Source: Salvelinus alpinus
Lineage: Eukaryota; Chordata; Actinopteri; Salmoniformes; Salmonidae
Assembly (NCBI RefSeq): GCF_045679555.1
Contig: NC_092094.1
Location: 31,278,552-31,342,551, forward strand
DNA length: 64,000 bases
Reading direction: 5' to 3'
The notes beneath the pieces were generated by a model. That model made no database searches, was not told where the DNA came from, and saw only the letters and a list, made by a program, of their open reading frames with translations. Positions 1-10,980 of this stretch are shown piece by piece (the first letter of the stretch is position 1; each line of letters begins with the position of its first letter). The translations under genes were made by a program, and so were the position numbers.

Positions 1-97
1 CCGCCACCGCGGACAGATGCCCACCCAGACCCTCCCCTATAGGTTTAGGTTTGCGGCCGGAGTCCGCACCTTGAGGGGGGGGGGGGGGGGGGGGTAC
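1..97 (+). mobile_element. 3' internal end and polypurine tract of an LTR retroelement
   Basis: These bases match 21000-21083 closely (the motif CACCGCGGACAGAT, then CGGCCGGAGTCCGCACCTTG) and sit directly before an LTR, so this is the 3' internal end of the same LTR element family seen again at 19.3-21.5 kb. A run of 20 G at 75-94 occupies the polypurine-tract position. The rest of the element lies outside the window. Confidence 0.7.
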
Positions 98-464
98 TGT
101 CACGCCCTGACCATAGTTTGCTTTGTATGTTTTATGCTTTGTTTGGTCAGAGTGTGATCTGAGTGGGCATTCTATGTTTATTGTCTGGTTTGTCTATTTC
201 TATGTGTTTGGCCTGATATGGTTCTCAATCAGAGACAGGTGTTTTGCGTTGTATCTGATTGGGAACCATATTTAGGTAGCCTGTTTTGTATTGTGGGTTA
301 TTGTCTATATGTAAGTTGCCTGTGTCTGCACTTGTCATTTATAGCTTCACGTTCGTTTTGTATTAGTCTGTTTAGTGTTTCTCTTCGTTTATTAAATAGA
401 AGTATGTATTCGTATCACGCTGCGCCTTGGTCCTCCTCTCTTCCACATTACGACGATCGTGACA
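98..464 (+). repeat. LTR of family A (3' LTR of the element entering from the left)
   Basis: The segment begins TGTCACGCCCTGACC and ends GATCGTGACA. It shares its layout with 21084-21472 and, in reverse, with 7153-7508 and 16770-17160: an inner inverted pair (ATGGTTCTCAATCAGA ... TCTGATTGGGAACCAT), a TTTATTAAAT polyadenylation-like stretch and a CACGCTGCGCCTTGGTCC block near the end. I call it an LTR because a polypurine tract precedes it and related copies elsewhere have 5-bp target duplications. A Gypsy-type origin is inferred. Confidence 0.75.
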
Positions 465-519
465 CCAAGTTTATCATTTTAAAAGGCTAATTGATCATTA
501 GAAAACCCTTTTGCATTAT

Positions 520-840
520 GATAGCACAGCTAAAAACTGCTGTTCTGATTAAAGAAGCAATAAAACTGTCCTTCTTTAGACTAGTTGAGTATCTGATCTC
601 ATACAACGCTGTGTACTACTCCCTTCTCAGAACAGCGCAAACTGGCTCTAACCAGAATAGAAAGAGGAGTGGGAGGCCCGGTGCACAACTGAGCAAGAGG
701 ACAAGTACATTAGAGTGTCTAGTTTGAGAAACAGACACCTCACAAGTCCTCAATTGGCAGCTTCAATAAATAGTACTCGCAAAACACCAGCCTCAACGTC
801 AACAGTGAAGAGGCAACTCCGGGATGTCCCACAACCACCA
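520..840 (+). pseudogene. Tc1-like transposase N-terminal fragment
   Basis: A short broken stretch resembles the N-terminal DNA-binding region of salmonid Tc1-like transposases. The clearest part, read at 715-830, is SLRNRHLTSPQLAAS followed by STRKTPASTSTVKRQLRD, the second helix-turn-helix of that family. Upstream sequence is broken by stops and there is no catalytic domain or recognisable inverted repeat, so this is a fossil. Confidence 0.6.
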
Positions 841-1120
841 GTCCAGCTATGTTTTGCCATTCATCTCATTTACTGTTATTCACATGGAATTCATTCACAG
901 TCTCCCTCAGTTTAGCTGTTTAAGAAGACAGGACAGCAGGGGAGGGAGATAGTGTGTCTGTGACAGAGGAGAGAGAGGGAGTGGTAGAGATGAATGGGAG
1001 ATGAAGGGGGGATTGAAAGAGGGGAGAAGAGAACGGGGATTGAAGGAGTGGGAGATGAGGAGGCGTTGAGTAAACTGCCCTGTGAATATAAAACAACCGT
1101 GTTTGCTGGCAGAATACATA

Positions 1121-1282
<162 letters not shown>

Positions 1283-1621
1283 TGGCACAGAGAAGACACA
1301 GAGCAGGCAAGTCCCATCGCTTTCCAACACACACTTCAACAGAAAACATACTACCACTACCATGTACTGCTACAGAGGTATGTACACATTTCCTGACGTC
1401 AGAGGTAGCATGTCATGAAGAGAAAATATATAAGGGGATACTCGTCACACTTCCACAGTAAATCAGTTAATTCACCACCAGTGTTGTACAAAATAGAAAA
1501 ATAGGACAATTATTTCTGATCAATATCCTATTCTTTCTTACTAACATCCTGAGGGTATTGTAAAAGCGGACATATAACTATTAGACGGGAATGGGGGTTG
1601 GATTTGAGAAGTTCGTCTTAC

Positions 1622-2516
1622 CTGTGTCTGTTCCTGTATCTGTGAGGTTTTCTGTGTAGTCCTCCAATTCTGAGAAGTCTCCAGTCTCCATCACGATATC
1701 TCCTTCCATCATGTCTCTTTGTGGGGTGGCTGGTTGGTCCAGAGATAGCAACCCTTTGTCTGTGGCCAAGGCTATGGGTTGGTCTTGGTTCGGGTCAGTA
1801 GTGGAGCCTAGCTGTGCTGTCACTGGGGTTGGTAAAGTAGGCCTAGTGAGTGGATTAAAGCCTGGGGTCTCTGTATAGTCAGAGCGAAAGAGGATGGGTG
1901 TTGGTCTACCAATACTATCTCCATTCTGTGGGAGTGACAGATATATCAGAGGAGTCTGTCCATCCTGTGAAGTTATTAATGGGGATCCAGCCTTCTCCCT
2001 GGTGTTGCTCTCTTTCAGCTTGTTTTCAGGATCTCCATCCTGGATCCAGTCTGGTAGTCCATTCCTAAATAAGGTCCCAATTGGAGGTTTGATTTCCATC
2101 CATGCAGTGACACTGTCTGCCTCTGTGAATCTGAATGTCTCCGGCCCTGTTTGTCTGGGGACAGTTTTAGGTGACTGCTCAGGGCTTTCCAGCAAATCAT
2201 GGTATTCACCGATAGTTCCTTGAAACTCGTCTGTGTAGTCCTGTTTCTCAGTTTCCTCAGGTTCCAGTATGGAGCCCCTCAGCCCTGGAAACCAACCCAG
2301 AGAGTCGGCCATTCTGGCTCCAGCGTTGAGGCCTACCAGAGCCCAGGAGGCCCCTAAAGGGCTGTGTGAAACCTGTACATCTGTCTGTGTGTCTGTGTGT
2401 GGGTGAGGTGGTGCCTCTGTGGCCAGGGGGAAGGCATGCAGATGGAGGAGAGGAGTGAGGGAGAGGAAAAGGAGGAGCAGGAAGAGGAGGAGAGAGATAC
2501 ACATCACAACAGCCAT
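1622..2516 (-). CDS. First coding exon of a secreted or single-pass membrane protein; possible prrt4
   Basis: I chose the ATG at 2516 because it begins a strong signal peptide or anchor (MAVVMCISLLLFLLLLFLSL, then TPLLHLHAFPLATEA). About 280 residues follow, rich in Pro, Thr, Asp and Glu, with acidic stretches and no cysteine-rich domain. The exon closes at 1622 on a good donor (ACAG/GTAAGA), so the ORF beyond it is intron. The next upstream ATG, at 2588, would put the hydrophobic stretch away from the N terminus. I recognise no domain. PRRT4 (proline-rich transmembrane protein 4) lies beside RBM28 in mammals, and rbm28 is at the far end of this window, so prrt4 is a reasonable but unproven guess. 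Later exons lie to the left or are missing. Confidence 0.5.
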
Positions 2517-2834
2517 AATGGAGACCCTATAGTATAATCTTCTCTGTGTAGTCACATGATGCAGGTAAACATCGCTGTCCAATCGCATGATTCCCAGCGA
2601 ACTCCTCTTTCACCTCGACCCCACACACCTTATTATCAGCTCACCTGCAGAACACAGACAACACACACCTCAAAGTCAGCATACAAAAAACTGGAGTCAT
2701 ATCCCTCTCCTCCTCCACTAGAAAAAAACATACCCTTCAATGTATGCACGCATACCCCGTTAGATTATTCCATGCCTCTCTCTGCCAATGCTCTCAGGAA
2801 GTAGCACAGCAGTCACCATATATATTCCTACATA

Positions 2835-4023
2835 CCCAGCTAGCACATTTGGTTCCTTGGAAATTGTGGGAACCTACGTCTTTGGTTTCCCACTGGTTCT
2901 GGGAACGAAGTCATACGTTTCCTGACCGGTAAAGCTGAAAGTTTTTTAAACATGTTCTGGGAACGTTAATTTTTAGGTTGCCGGGAGGTTCTGAGAACAT
3001 TTTACTATGGATTCCTGAATGTTTTCCTGGGAGGTTTTGTTAATGTTCTGAGAACAGAAATTAGAGGTTATTTTGAGTTTTTTTTGTATAACTTCCATAA
3101 AACATTCATGGAATTTTTCAATAGCACTGCTAGCTTAGGTTAACGTTTTGAACTCCAGGTACAGATCGGACACATGGAAATGAATTTGCTTAGGCATTAA
3201 TAATTTGTGGCACAGCATCAGTGAGATTTGAACCTATGATCTTCTGTTCTCTATCCATGGAAATAGTCCACTGCACCACCAGGATGGAGCTAGTATTTTT
3301 TTTAACTCATACTAAGCTGTTCATTTTGGTCTATTCAAACAGACCCCATTTCAAAGGAAACAAGCACTCATTAAAATCAGGTGTGGACAATTAGTGGGCT
3401 CGACCAACACACCTGAACACACTTAACAAGATATAGGATAGAGAGAGTTTTGTTGATGCAGAGGACGGAATGTATAGGATTTTCAATATAATAATTAAAA
3501 AGTTATTTGAACATTACTAATGTTTTCGTGTCGTTTTTATGGAACGTTTTCTTAATATTCTGAGAACATGACATTAAATAGAACCACAAGAAAACCTGAA
3601 GAACATTGTTTCTCAACGTTGTTACATTTTTTGGGGAACATTACTTAAAATAGAACCATGAGGAAATCTGTTGGAAACGTTTTGCTGAAGTATTGAAATT
3701 CCAACAGGAGAACATTGTTTCTTCACATTTTCTGAACTAATTGAGAAAATTCTCAATGTCAAACCAGTAGGCGAACAATCCTAGAACATGACAAAAAAAT
3801 ATATTAAATGTAACCATGTTTGAAATGTTCTGTTAAAGTAACGAAATACCAAGAAAATCATGTTATTTTGTCACGTTCCTTAAATGTCCTGAGAAATGTT
3901 CCAAAGCCAAGCAACTATCCTGCACCATTCCCAGAACATTGTGGGAAGGTTGTATGAAAAATAACCATAGGTCAACCCCGCCTTCACCAAGTGCTAAGAA
4001 ATATATGCTGTGTGCTAGCTGGG
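2835..4023. mobile_element. Unclassified 1.19-kb element with 13-bp terminal inverted repeats
   Basis: CCCAGCTAGCACA at 2835-2847 is matched exactly in reverse by TGTGCTAGCTGGG at 4011-4023. The interior has no coding potential. It is full of variants of a TGTTCTGAGAACA palindrome and GGGAACGTT motifs, and includes a tRNA-like segment at 3209-3285. I could not find a convincing target duplication, so the superfamily is open. Confidence 0.6.
3209..3285 (-). other. tRNA-like segment inside the 1.19-kb element
   Basis: Read on the minus strand there is an A-box-like TGGTGCAGTGGACTA about 35 bp before a B-box-like GGTTCAAATCTCACTGA, in a stretch of roughly tRNA length. The arms do not fold into a clean cloverleaf by eye. 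It is best read as a tRNA-derived (SINE-like) or decayed tRNA segment, not a working tRNA gene. Confidence 0.4.
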
Positions 4024-4126
4024 CACACAGCAACACCAACAATTTCGATCTCTTCCTCTCGATCATTGTCTCTCTTCCTTAACCCTTCACAACTCCCCAA
4101 ACCCTACCTCAATCTATATCTTCTGG

Positions 4127-4282
<156 letters not shown>

Positions 4283-4296
4283 CCTGTAGTACTCAC

Positions 4297-4500
4297 TGTG
4301 CTGCGTCCCTCTGCTCTCCATCAGACAGACAGGAGAGGGAGAGGACAGGTCCCAGCTCAGCCAGACAACATCCCCCTCTGTCCCACACCACGCTCCTGCT
4401 GCTTCCGTTGCTGCTGTAAAGATCCCTCCGTCTGTCTGTGTGTGTGTGTTAGACTGAGTTACAGGTTCACTCTTCTCACTCCTCTTCTCAGTATCACTCA
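4297..4500 (-). other. Candidate 5' non-coding exon of the minus-strand gene at 1622-2516
   Basis: The minus strand ends at 4297 with GCAGCACA/GTGAGTAC, a near-consensus splice donor, upstream of the exon at 1622-2516. The sequence just upstream is GC-balanced, unlike the repeats around it, and has no clear repeat character. The transcription start cannot be placed, and the 4500 limit is arbitrary. Confidence 0.3.
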
Positions 4501-4560
4501 CACACTCAGTATGCTCCTTCTATCCCGCCCTCCCTCGTTCAAGGGGGTGTGTGTGTCTCT

Positions 4561-5680
4561 CTCTCTATGATGTGTGTCAGGAATGCATGGTTCCCGTGGA
4601 TACACCTCACTGGGCAAATAATTCATCAGTGCGGTCTGGTCGTATTATGGGATGGGAGCCAGTGGGGGACAAAAAGGGTTGGCGCACACACACACACTGC
4701 AGATAAATATGCCTGTAAGAACGAATCGTTAACAGGAGGGTGGTATTGTGCATAGAATTAACTATCAGATCAATATAGTGTAATGGATGTAATTTGCAGC
4801 TGGAGTTGAAACCAACCCTTTCTGTCATGATTAACATAAAAGCAATAGTCAGTGTGAGAGTGAATCCAGTACATCACAAATTATAGAACAAACATCACAA
4901 GGAATTTGGAACTTCTTTGTGAGCTAAGAATGCACAACTTGTGATTTTGCATTGTAATGGTGTTAGTTTGGCATCTTCCTTCTGTTATCACACCATCTCT
5001 CTCTCTCATGTCTTATATACATACCCACTTCTTGCTCTGTCTTTAACTATCATTATCTCTCTCCTACTCAACATGTTGATGTCATCAGACTCTGATAGAT
5101 ATAGTACTTTATCTCCCTGCGGGGTAAAGTCCAGGCTCCTGTCCTCATTTAATTCCTCTCTGGATACTTTAAAATAGACACTGATCCACATACTGTACCT
5201 TGTTAATCTGTGTACATCTTCAATCTGCACTCGGTGACTGTCCAGAGTGGAATAGGACTCCACATATGGGCCATTATGCTGTATCTATATTATAGATCAG
5301 CTCTGCTAGTATACGACTGACTGGGGGTTGGATTATGGGTGAGCATAATTGATTACAGCAGTGCATTCACAGGACATGAACCAATACATCTAGCCTCTGT
5401 CTATTCAATATCATACATAGATAGAGCAATAACAAACACGCTTTGGTATACAGTATTCCAGTATCTTGAATTTACATTAATACTGACCAAATATCAATTG
5501 GATTTAGAGCAATGAAGAATGGATCATCTTCAGCATCAATATCTCCTCCGTCCCTCCTGCTGTTGGTCAGACAATCAGGCAGGTTTATGATATATAAAGC
5601 TCTTATTTATCCCTGGCTGTAGTAGATACAGTAGAGCACTCTGTCCCTCCCTTACTTACCCCAGTGAAATATAATACAGG
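4561..5680. other. Non-coding, no feature recognised
   Basis: AT-rich sequence with only short random ORFs. I see no repeat ends, RNA gene or coding exon here. Confidence 0.5.
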
Positions 5681-5699
5681 CAGACAGACGGGCAGACAG

Positions 5700-5910
5700 A
5701 CAGATGGTTTCATGTGATCACGTGATCTTATGTGAAGTTAATGTCACAACATGTAAAGCAACATGTGATAACATGAAACTACACATGTGAAGACGCGATC
5801 ACATGTGAAGTGTTCCGAAAACACATGTTTTCACTTGATTTCACATGGGAAATTTCTCGGGAAATCATGTGATTTTCCACATGTGAAATCATATGTTTTT
5901 TCTGAAAGGC
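5700..5910. repeat. Cluster of ACATGTGA / CATGTGAT palindromic motifs
   Basis: About 200 bp in which CATGTGA, ACATGTG and TCACATG recur on both strands in fold-back order, for example CACATGTGAAG, TTTCACATGGG and CCACATGTGAAATCATATG. It looks like a degenerate MITE or local palindromic repeat. Confidence 0.5.
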
Positions 5911-6117
5911 CAGTGTAAAATGAGATAGAGTTTGGTCTCAGGGTTGTAGCATTATCTGTCCCTGTGGATCAGCAGAATCATTGATCCATAACCAGAGATA
6001 GGACCAATAATTTATCAATGATGGATCAATAACAGTCACTAGGACCTGCGCACAGTAGGTCAGCCTGGGGGTGAAGGGTCACAGAGTATTGGATAGTTAG
6101 CTGGGGTAAAATACTAA

Positions 6118-6190
6118 CCGGGCATTCAACCAGGGGTGTTCTGTACCACATTTAAAACTGTTCGTCCACTGAGCTAAAGCCCCGAGACTC
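6118..6190 (-). other. tRNA-like pseudogene or SINE head
   Basis: On the minus strand GGGGCTTTAGCTCAGTGG (A-box-like) is followed about 35 bp later by GGTTGAATGCCCGG (B-box-like), close to tRNA spacing. The acceptor and anticodon stems are not convincing, so it is called tRNA-like only. Confidence 0.45.
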
Positions 6191-6621
6191 AACACAAGTC
6201 TTCCGGATTCCGACAACAGGTGGCCAAATGTGCTGTAGTGGGTTAGGAGAGCCACACCAGAGCCGACTGACACCCGGTGTGATGACCGCACAGGAAGGCA
6301 CCAACCAGCCAGAACTAAAGGGGTCCGGAGTGGAACAATGACTGACCAAACACATGATCTCAGCGTTGGGCATGGCAAACCAGTATTGGGCACGCCTCAC
6401 ACTGGCTATACAAACCCCCTACACACACTTAAACACAGGAGGACATACACACACAGGCTTGCACAGGAACACGACACTCGGGAACACAAAAACATACTCA
6501 CATACACAGCTACACGCACACACACCACGGACACACACACACACATTGTCTGCCTGTATGGTTGCTGAGTCAGGTTTGACAGGGGATGACTTGTCCAAAC
6601 AATGGGGCAGTGTCCAAATGT

Positions 6622-6805
<184 letters not shown>

Positions 6806-7063
6806 CATAAAGGCAGAAACCCATTTGCATGCACAAGAGATACTATGATTCAGATCATACCTGATCATGAGGATTGTGCCCTCTGCTGCAAAGCGCACTG
6901 TAGCAGCCATTTGAATGAATATAATACTCTTAAAACACATGGCTGTTTCAACTATGCGAAAACAACACGTTTAAAATGATCGAGGATAAAAACGTAATAA
7001 AAAAGTCATTTTCTGAAGTAAATTTGGGTGCTTGCTAGTTTTGAAGTATTTATGGTTGTGAAA

Positions 7064-7139
7064 TAGTAGTAGTAGCGGTAGTGATGGCAGTAGTAATGGT
7101 AGTAGTAATAGTAGTAGTAGTAGTAGTAGTAGTAGTAAT
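7064..7139 (+). repeat. (AGT)n imperfect trinucleotide repeat
   Basis: About 76 bp of AGT units with GGT, AAT and GAT variants, ending just before the solo LTR at 7153. Confidence 0.9.
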
Positions 7140-7152
7140 AGGGTTTTCATAG

Positions 7153-7508
7153 TGTAACGACTCTCGTGGGTTGAAGAAGGAGACCAAGGTGCAGCGTGGT
7201 AGGCGTTCATGATTTTTAATAAAACTGAACACCGCAACAAAATAACAAAGTAGAAAACGAAAGCGAACAGTTCTGTCAGGCAACAAAACAGCTAAACAGA
7301 AAATAACTCCCCACACAACCCAAATGGAAAATCACAACTTATATATGCTCCCCAATCAGAGACAACGATAGACAGCTGCCTCTGATTGGGAACCACACAT
7401 GGCAAAAACAACAAAGAAATAGAAAACATAGAATCTCCCACCCGAGTCACACCCTGACCTAACCAAACATAGAGAATAAATAAGGATCTCTAAGGTCAGG
7501 GCGTGACA
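7153..7508 (-). mobile_element. Solo LTR of family A with 5-bp target duplication
   Basis: Reads TGTAACGACTCTCG ... GGTCAGGGCGTGACA, the reverse of the LTRs at 98 and 21084, with the same AATCAGAG/CTGATTGGGAACC inverted pair inside. It is flanked by CATAG at 7148-7152 and CATAG at 7509-7513, a perfect 5-bp duplication as expected for Gypsy-type integration. No internal sequence is present, so it arose by recombination between two LTRs. Confidence 0.85.
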
Positions 7509-7646
7509 CATAGGCTACGGGCTAGTTATAGTATAGTGACCTATTCTGGGATGGTTTGTAGGTGTGGAATTATTATAGTGGGTACTATAGCATCATAAGA
7601 CAAGGAATGTGTTTACGCTCTCAAAATGCTTTAGTTTGAACAATCT

Positions 7647-7927
7647 TGTCACGCTCTGATCTGTTTCACCTGTCCTTGTGCTTGTCCCCAGCTCCTCCAG
7701 GTGTCGTTTATTTTCCCCAGTGTATTTATCCCTGTGTTTCCTGTCTCTCTGTGCCAGTTTGTCTTGTTTGTCAAGTCAACCAGCATTTTTGTTTCTCAGC
7801 TCCTGCTTTCCCAGTCTCTCTTTTCTCACCCTCCTGGTTTTGACCCTTGCCTGTCCTGACTCTGAGCCCGCCTGCCTGACCATCTGCCTCCTGTGTCTGA
7901 ATTTGGGTCTCGTCTTGTGCCCTTATA
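7647..7927 (+). repeat. 5' LTR of the Gypsy element
   Basis: Begins TGTCACGCTCTGATCTG and ends GTGCCCTTATA, matching 10702-10980 along its length with scattered differences. The outer end is TA instead of the usual CA in both copies. Confidence 0.88.
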
Positions 7928-7940
7928 GTACGAACTGGCC

Positions 7941-8305
7941 ATGACAGACCCAGCAGACTTGGACCAGCTCCGTCACACTGTCTCCCTGCAGGGAGCCATC
8001 ATTGGGAGGCATGAGGAGTTACTTCGGTACCTTTTGGAAGGGCTTCGTTCCCTGACGGAACGCCACGACCAAGGGTTTAAGGTGATAATGGAGCAAATCC
8101 GTGAAGTAGCTCATAGGCAGCATGCCACATCTGAAACCTCCCAACTTCCCAACCACCCAGTAACCTTTCTACTAGTTGTGGATTGGTTCAACCTACCCCG
8201 GCTCCCCAAGAACCCTGCTTACCTCCTCCGGAGTGTTATGCAGGTGATCCTGGTACCTGCCGGGCATTCCTTTCCCAGTGCTTCCTCATTTTCGAATTCC
8301 CCGGC
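7941..8305 (+). pseudogene. gag fragment of the Gypsy element
   Basis: The ORF starts MTDPADLDQLRHTVSLQG, the start of the Gag structural protein in this chromovirus group, followed by a helical stretch (HEELLRYLLEGLRSLTERHD). The frame breaks near 8180 and homology continues in another frame ([17 protein letters not shown]), then stops at about 8300, where the sequence jumps directly to reverse-transcriptase homology. The zinc knuckle and protease are absent. Confidence 0.75.
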
Positions 8306-8319
8306 ACCACACCACCTCG

Positions 8320-9240
8320 TGGCCGGCTATATTCTCTATCCGGGCAGGAGACCAAGGCCATGGAGGAGTTCATAGAGGAGTCTCTGGCTACTGGAGGCAT
8401 CCATCCGTCTGCATCTCCTACCAGCGCAGAGTTTTTCTTTGGAGAAGGACAATGCGTCCGTGCATTGACTACCGGAGTCTTAATGATATAACGATCAAGA
8501 ATCGTTACCGCCTACCACTCCTCTCCTCGACTTTCAAACTTCTCCAGGGGGCCACCATTTTTTTCCCAAGCTGGACCTTCGGAATGCCTACCACCTGGTT
8601 TGGATACGCAAAGGAGATGAGTGGAATACAACATTTAACACAGCCAGCGGACATTATGAGTACCAGGTCATGCTGTTTGGACTCACCAATGCCACCACTG
8701 TCTTCCAGGCCCTGGTAAACAATATGCTCCAGGACATGTGAAATAATTTTGTGTTCGTCTACCTTGACGATATCCTGGTCCTTCAGCGCCTCCTGGAGAA
8801 CCAGTTGTTTGTGAAAGCTGAGAAGTGTGAGTTCCACCGCTCTACAATCTACTTTCTGGGATATGTCATCGCTGATGGAAATGTCCAAATTGATCCTGAA
8901 AAGGTGAAAGTAGTGGTAGATTGGCCTCAACCTAAGTCCAGGGTGCAGTTACAATGTTTCCTGGGGTTCGCTAACTTCTACCGCCGTTTCATTCGGGGCT
9001 ACAGCACGCTGGATGGTGCTGGAAGAGTGGAGGCACTGGCTGGAAGGAGCAGAACAGCAATTTTTGGTTTGGACTGACCATAAAAATTTGGAATATCTCT
9101 GTACAGTCAAGCGCCTTAACTCCAGGTAGGCCCGGTGGGCTTTGTTGTTTTCAAGATTCAACTTCACCATTTTCTACCGCCCAGAGTCCAAAAATGTGAA
9201 GCCTGACGCCTTCTCCCACCTATACAGTTCCTCTGCCACA
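8320..9240 (+). pseudogene. Reverse transcriptase and RNase H fragments of the Gypsy element
   Basis: Scattered frames carry RT landmarks: [19 protein letters not shown] near 8460, FVYLDDILV at about 8750-8780 with the catalytic Asp pair, and [18 protein letters not shown] near 8970. After that the sequence skips the connection domain and resumes with [10 protein letters not shown] (9068-9100), the late RNase H region, and YRPESKNVKPDAFSHLYS. A stop near 8740 and several frame changes rule out a working enzyme. Confidence 0.8.
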
Positions 9241-9369
9241 CCCTCGGTCGCCAAGACCATTCTCCCTACCTCATGCCCTGCGGCTTCAGTGGTTTGGGGT
9301 ATTAAAACCCTGGTTAGCAAGGCACAACGTTCCCAGCCTGAACCTGAAGGGCTGACCGGTTGTTTGCCC

Positions 9370-10000
9370 CAAACTCAGTCCGGTCCCAGGTCCTGGAATG
9401 GGCTCATTCCTCCAGGCTGACCTGTCATCCAGGTTCCCGTCGAACCCGAGCTTTCCTCCGACAATGTTTCTGGTGGCCCACAATGGTTCCTGACGTCTCT
9501 GCCTTCATCGCCGCGTGCACTGTGTGTGCTCAGAACAAGACTCCACCGCAAGCTCCATCTGGCCTCCTTCAGCCACTACCTCTCCCTCATCATCCCTGGT
9601 CCCATATCTCTCTGGACTTTGTCACTGGGCTCCCTCCGTCTGATGGCAACACCGTCATTCTGACGGTAGTGGATCGGTTCTCCAAAGCTGCCCATTTTCA
9701 TCCCTCTCCCCAAACGACCCTCTGCCAAGGAGACGGCCCAGCTCATGGTGCAGCACGTCTTCCGGATCCATGGACTCCCGGTGGACATTGTCTCTGACCG
9801 GGGTCCTCAGTTCTTGTCTCAGTTCTGGAAGGCGTTCTGCACTCTTATTTGGTCGTCGGCCAGCCTATCCTCCGGATTCCATCCCCAATCCAACGGCCAG
9901 TCGGAACAAGCTTACCAAGACCTGGAAACCACCCTACAATGCCTGGTCTCAACCAACCCCACTTTCTGGAGCCGGTAACTGGTCTGGGTGGAGTATGCCC
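9370..10000 (+). pseudogene. Integrase fragment of the Gypsy element
   Basis: It contains the Zn-binding end (CTVCAQNK) and the core with the first catalytic Asp in [15 protein letters not shown]. The second is in [13 protein letters not shown] after a frame change near 9745. The E-bearing segment is [11 protein letters not shown]. The frameshift separates the two Asp residues. Confidence 0.8.
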
Positions 10001-10429
10001 GGAACACCCTTCACTGTTCAGCCACGGGACTCTCATCTTTGGAGTGCTCCATGGGGTATCAGCCTCCGATCTTCCCAGAACAAGAGCAGGAAGTCAACGT
10101 ACCCTCGGCCCAGATGTTCGTCCGCCACTGTCGAAATACCTGGAGAAGAACTCGTGCGGCACTTCTCAAGACCAACTCCAGGTATCATCAACAAAAGGAT
10201 CGCCGCCGGACTCCAGCTCCCCGCTACCGCATTGGGCAGAGTGTATGGCTTTCCACACGGGACCTGCCCCTTCAGGTGGAGTCCCGCAAACTGTCCCCCC
10301 CATTTCATTGGTCCTTTTTCCCATCTCTAGAGTCCTTAGTTCCACTGCTGTTCGTCTCTTGTTACCCCGTACCCTCCGTTTTCACCCTACTTTCCATGTG
10401 TCTAGGATTAAGCCCGTGTCTCACAGCCC

Positions 10430-10680
10430 TTTGTCATCTGTCTCCAGGCCCACCCCTCCTCTCCGTGTCATCGATGGCCATCCGGCATACACGGTAAAAC
10501 GCCTCCTGGGTGTTCGACCACGAGGCAGGGGTTTCCAGTACCTGGTTGACTGGGAAGGTTACGGCCCGGAGGAGAGGTGCTGGGTTCCCACTAGAGACAT
10601 TCTGGATACAGCCCTCATCGCAGACTTCCACCGCCGATACCACGGTCAACCAGGTATGCGCCCAGGTAGGACCCCAGGTG
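10430..10680 (+). pseudogene. Chromodomain at the C terminus of the Gypsy pol
   Basis: [20 protein letters not shown], then [17 protein letters not shown] is a chromodomain of the kind that targets chromovirus integrase to chromatin. The aromatic and acidic positions look preserved. It lies in a frame open from 9849 to 10988 but is cut off from an intact integrase. Confidence 0.8.
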
Positions 10681-10701
10681 GCGCCCCTAGAGGGGGGTTG
10701 C

Positions 10702-10980
10702 TGTCACGCCCTGATCTGTTTCACCTGTCCTTGTGCTTATCCCCACCCCCACCAGTTGTCGCTTATTTTTCCTGGTGTATGTATCCCTCTTTCCTGTCTC
10801 TCTGTGCCAGTTTGTCTTGTTTGTCAAGTCAACCAGCTTTTTTGTTTCTCAGTTCCTGCTTTCCCAGTCTCTTTTTTCTCGCCCTCCTGGTTTTGACCCT
10901 TGCCTGTCCTGACTCTGAGCCCACCTGCCTGACCATCTGCCTCCTGTGTCTGAATTTGGGTCTCGTCTTGTGCCCTTATA
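10702..10980 (+). repeat. 3' LTR of the Gypsy element
   Basis: Begins TGTCACGCCCTGATCTG after a GAGGGGGG polypurine tract at 10690-10697 and ends GTGCCCTTATA, followed by the right-hand AATCT duplication. Confidence 0.88.

Larger units (their letters stand above)
7647..10980 (+). mobile_element. Chromodomain Gypsy retrotransposon, internally deleted, both LTRs present
   Basis: Two LTRs of about 280 bp (7647-7927 and 10702-10980) flank a 2.8-kb interior. AATCT at 7642-7646 and AATCT at 10981-10985 form a perfect 5-bp target duplication, so both ends of the insertion are preserved. The interior holds recognisable gag, reverse transcriptase, RNase H, integrase and chromodomain pieces in the usual order, but large blocks are missing (the rest of gag, protease, and the RT-RNase H junction) and frames shift several times. 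At 3.3 kb it is well short of the 5 kb or so usual for the group. Confidence 0.9.

Noticed and set aside
2989-3570. Glucocorticoid response elements in the 1.19-kb repeat
   Set aside because: TGTTCTGAGAACA has the half-sites in the wrong order and spacing for a receptor element; it is a palindromic repeat motif.
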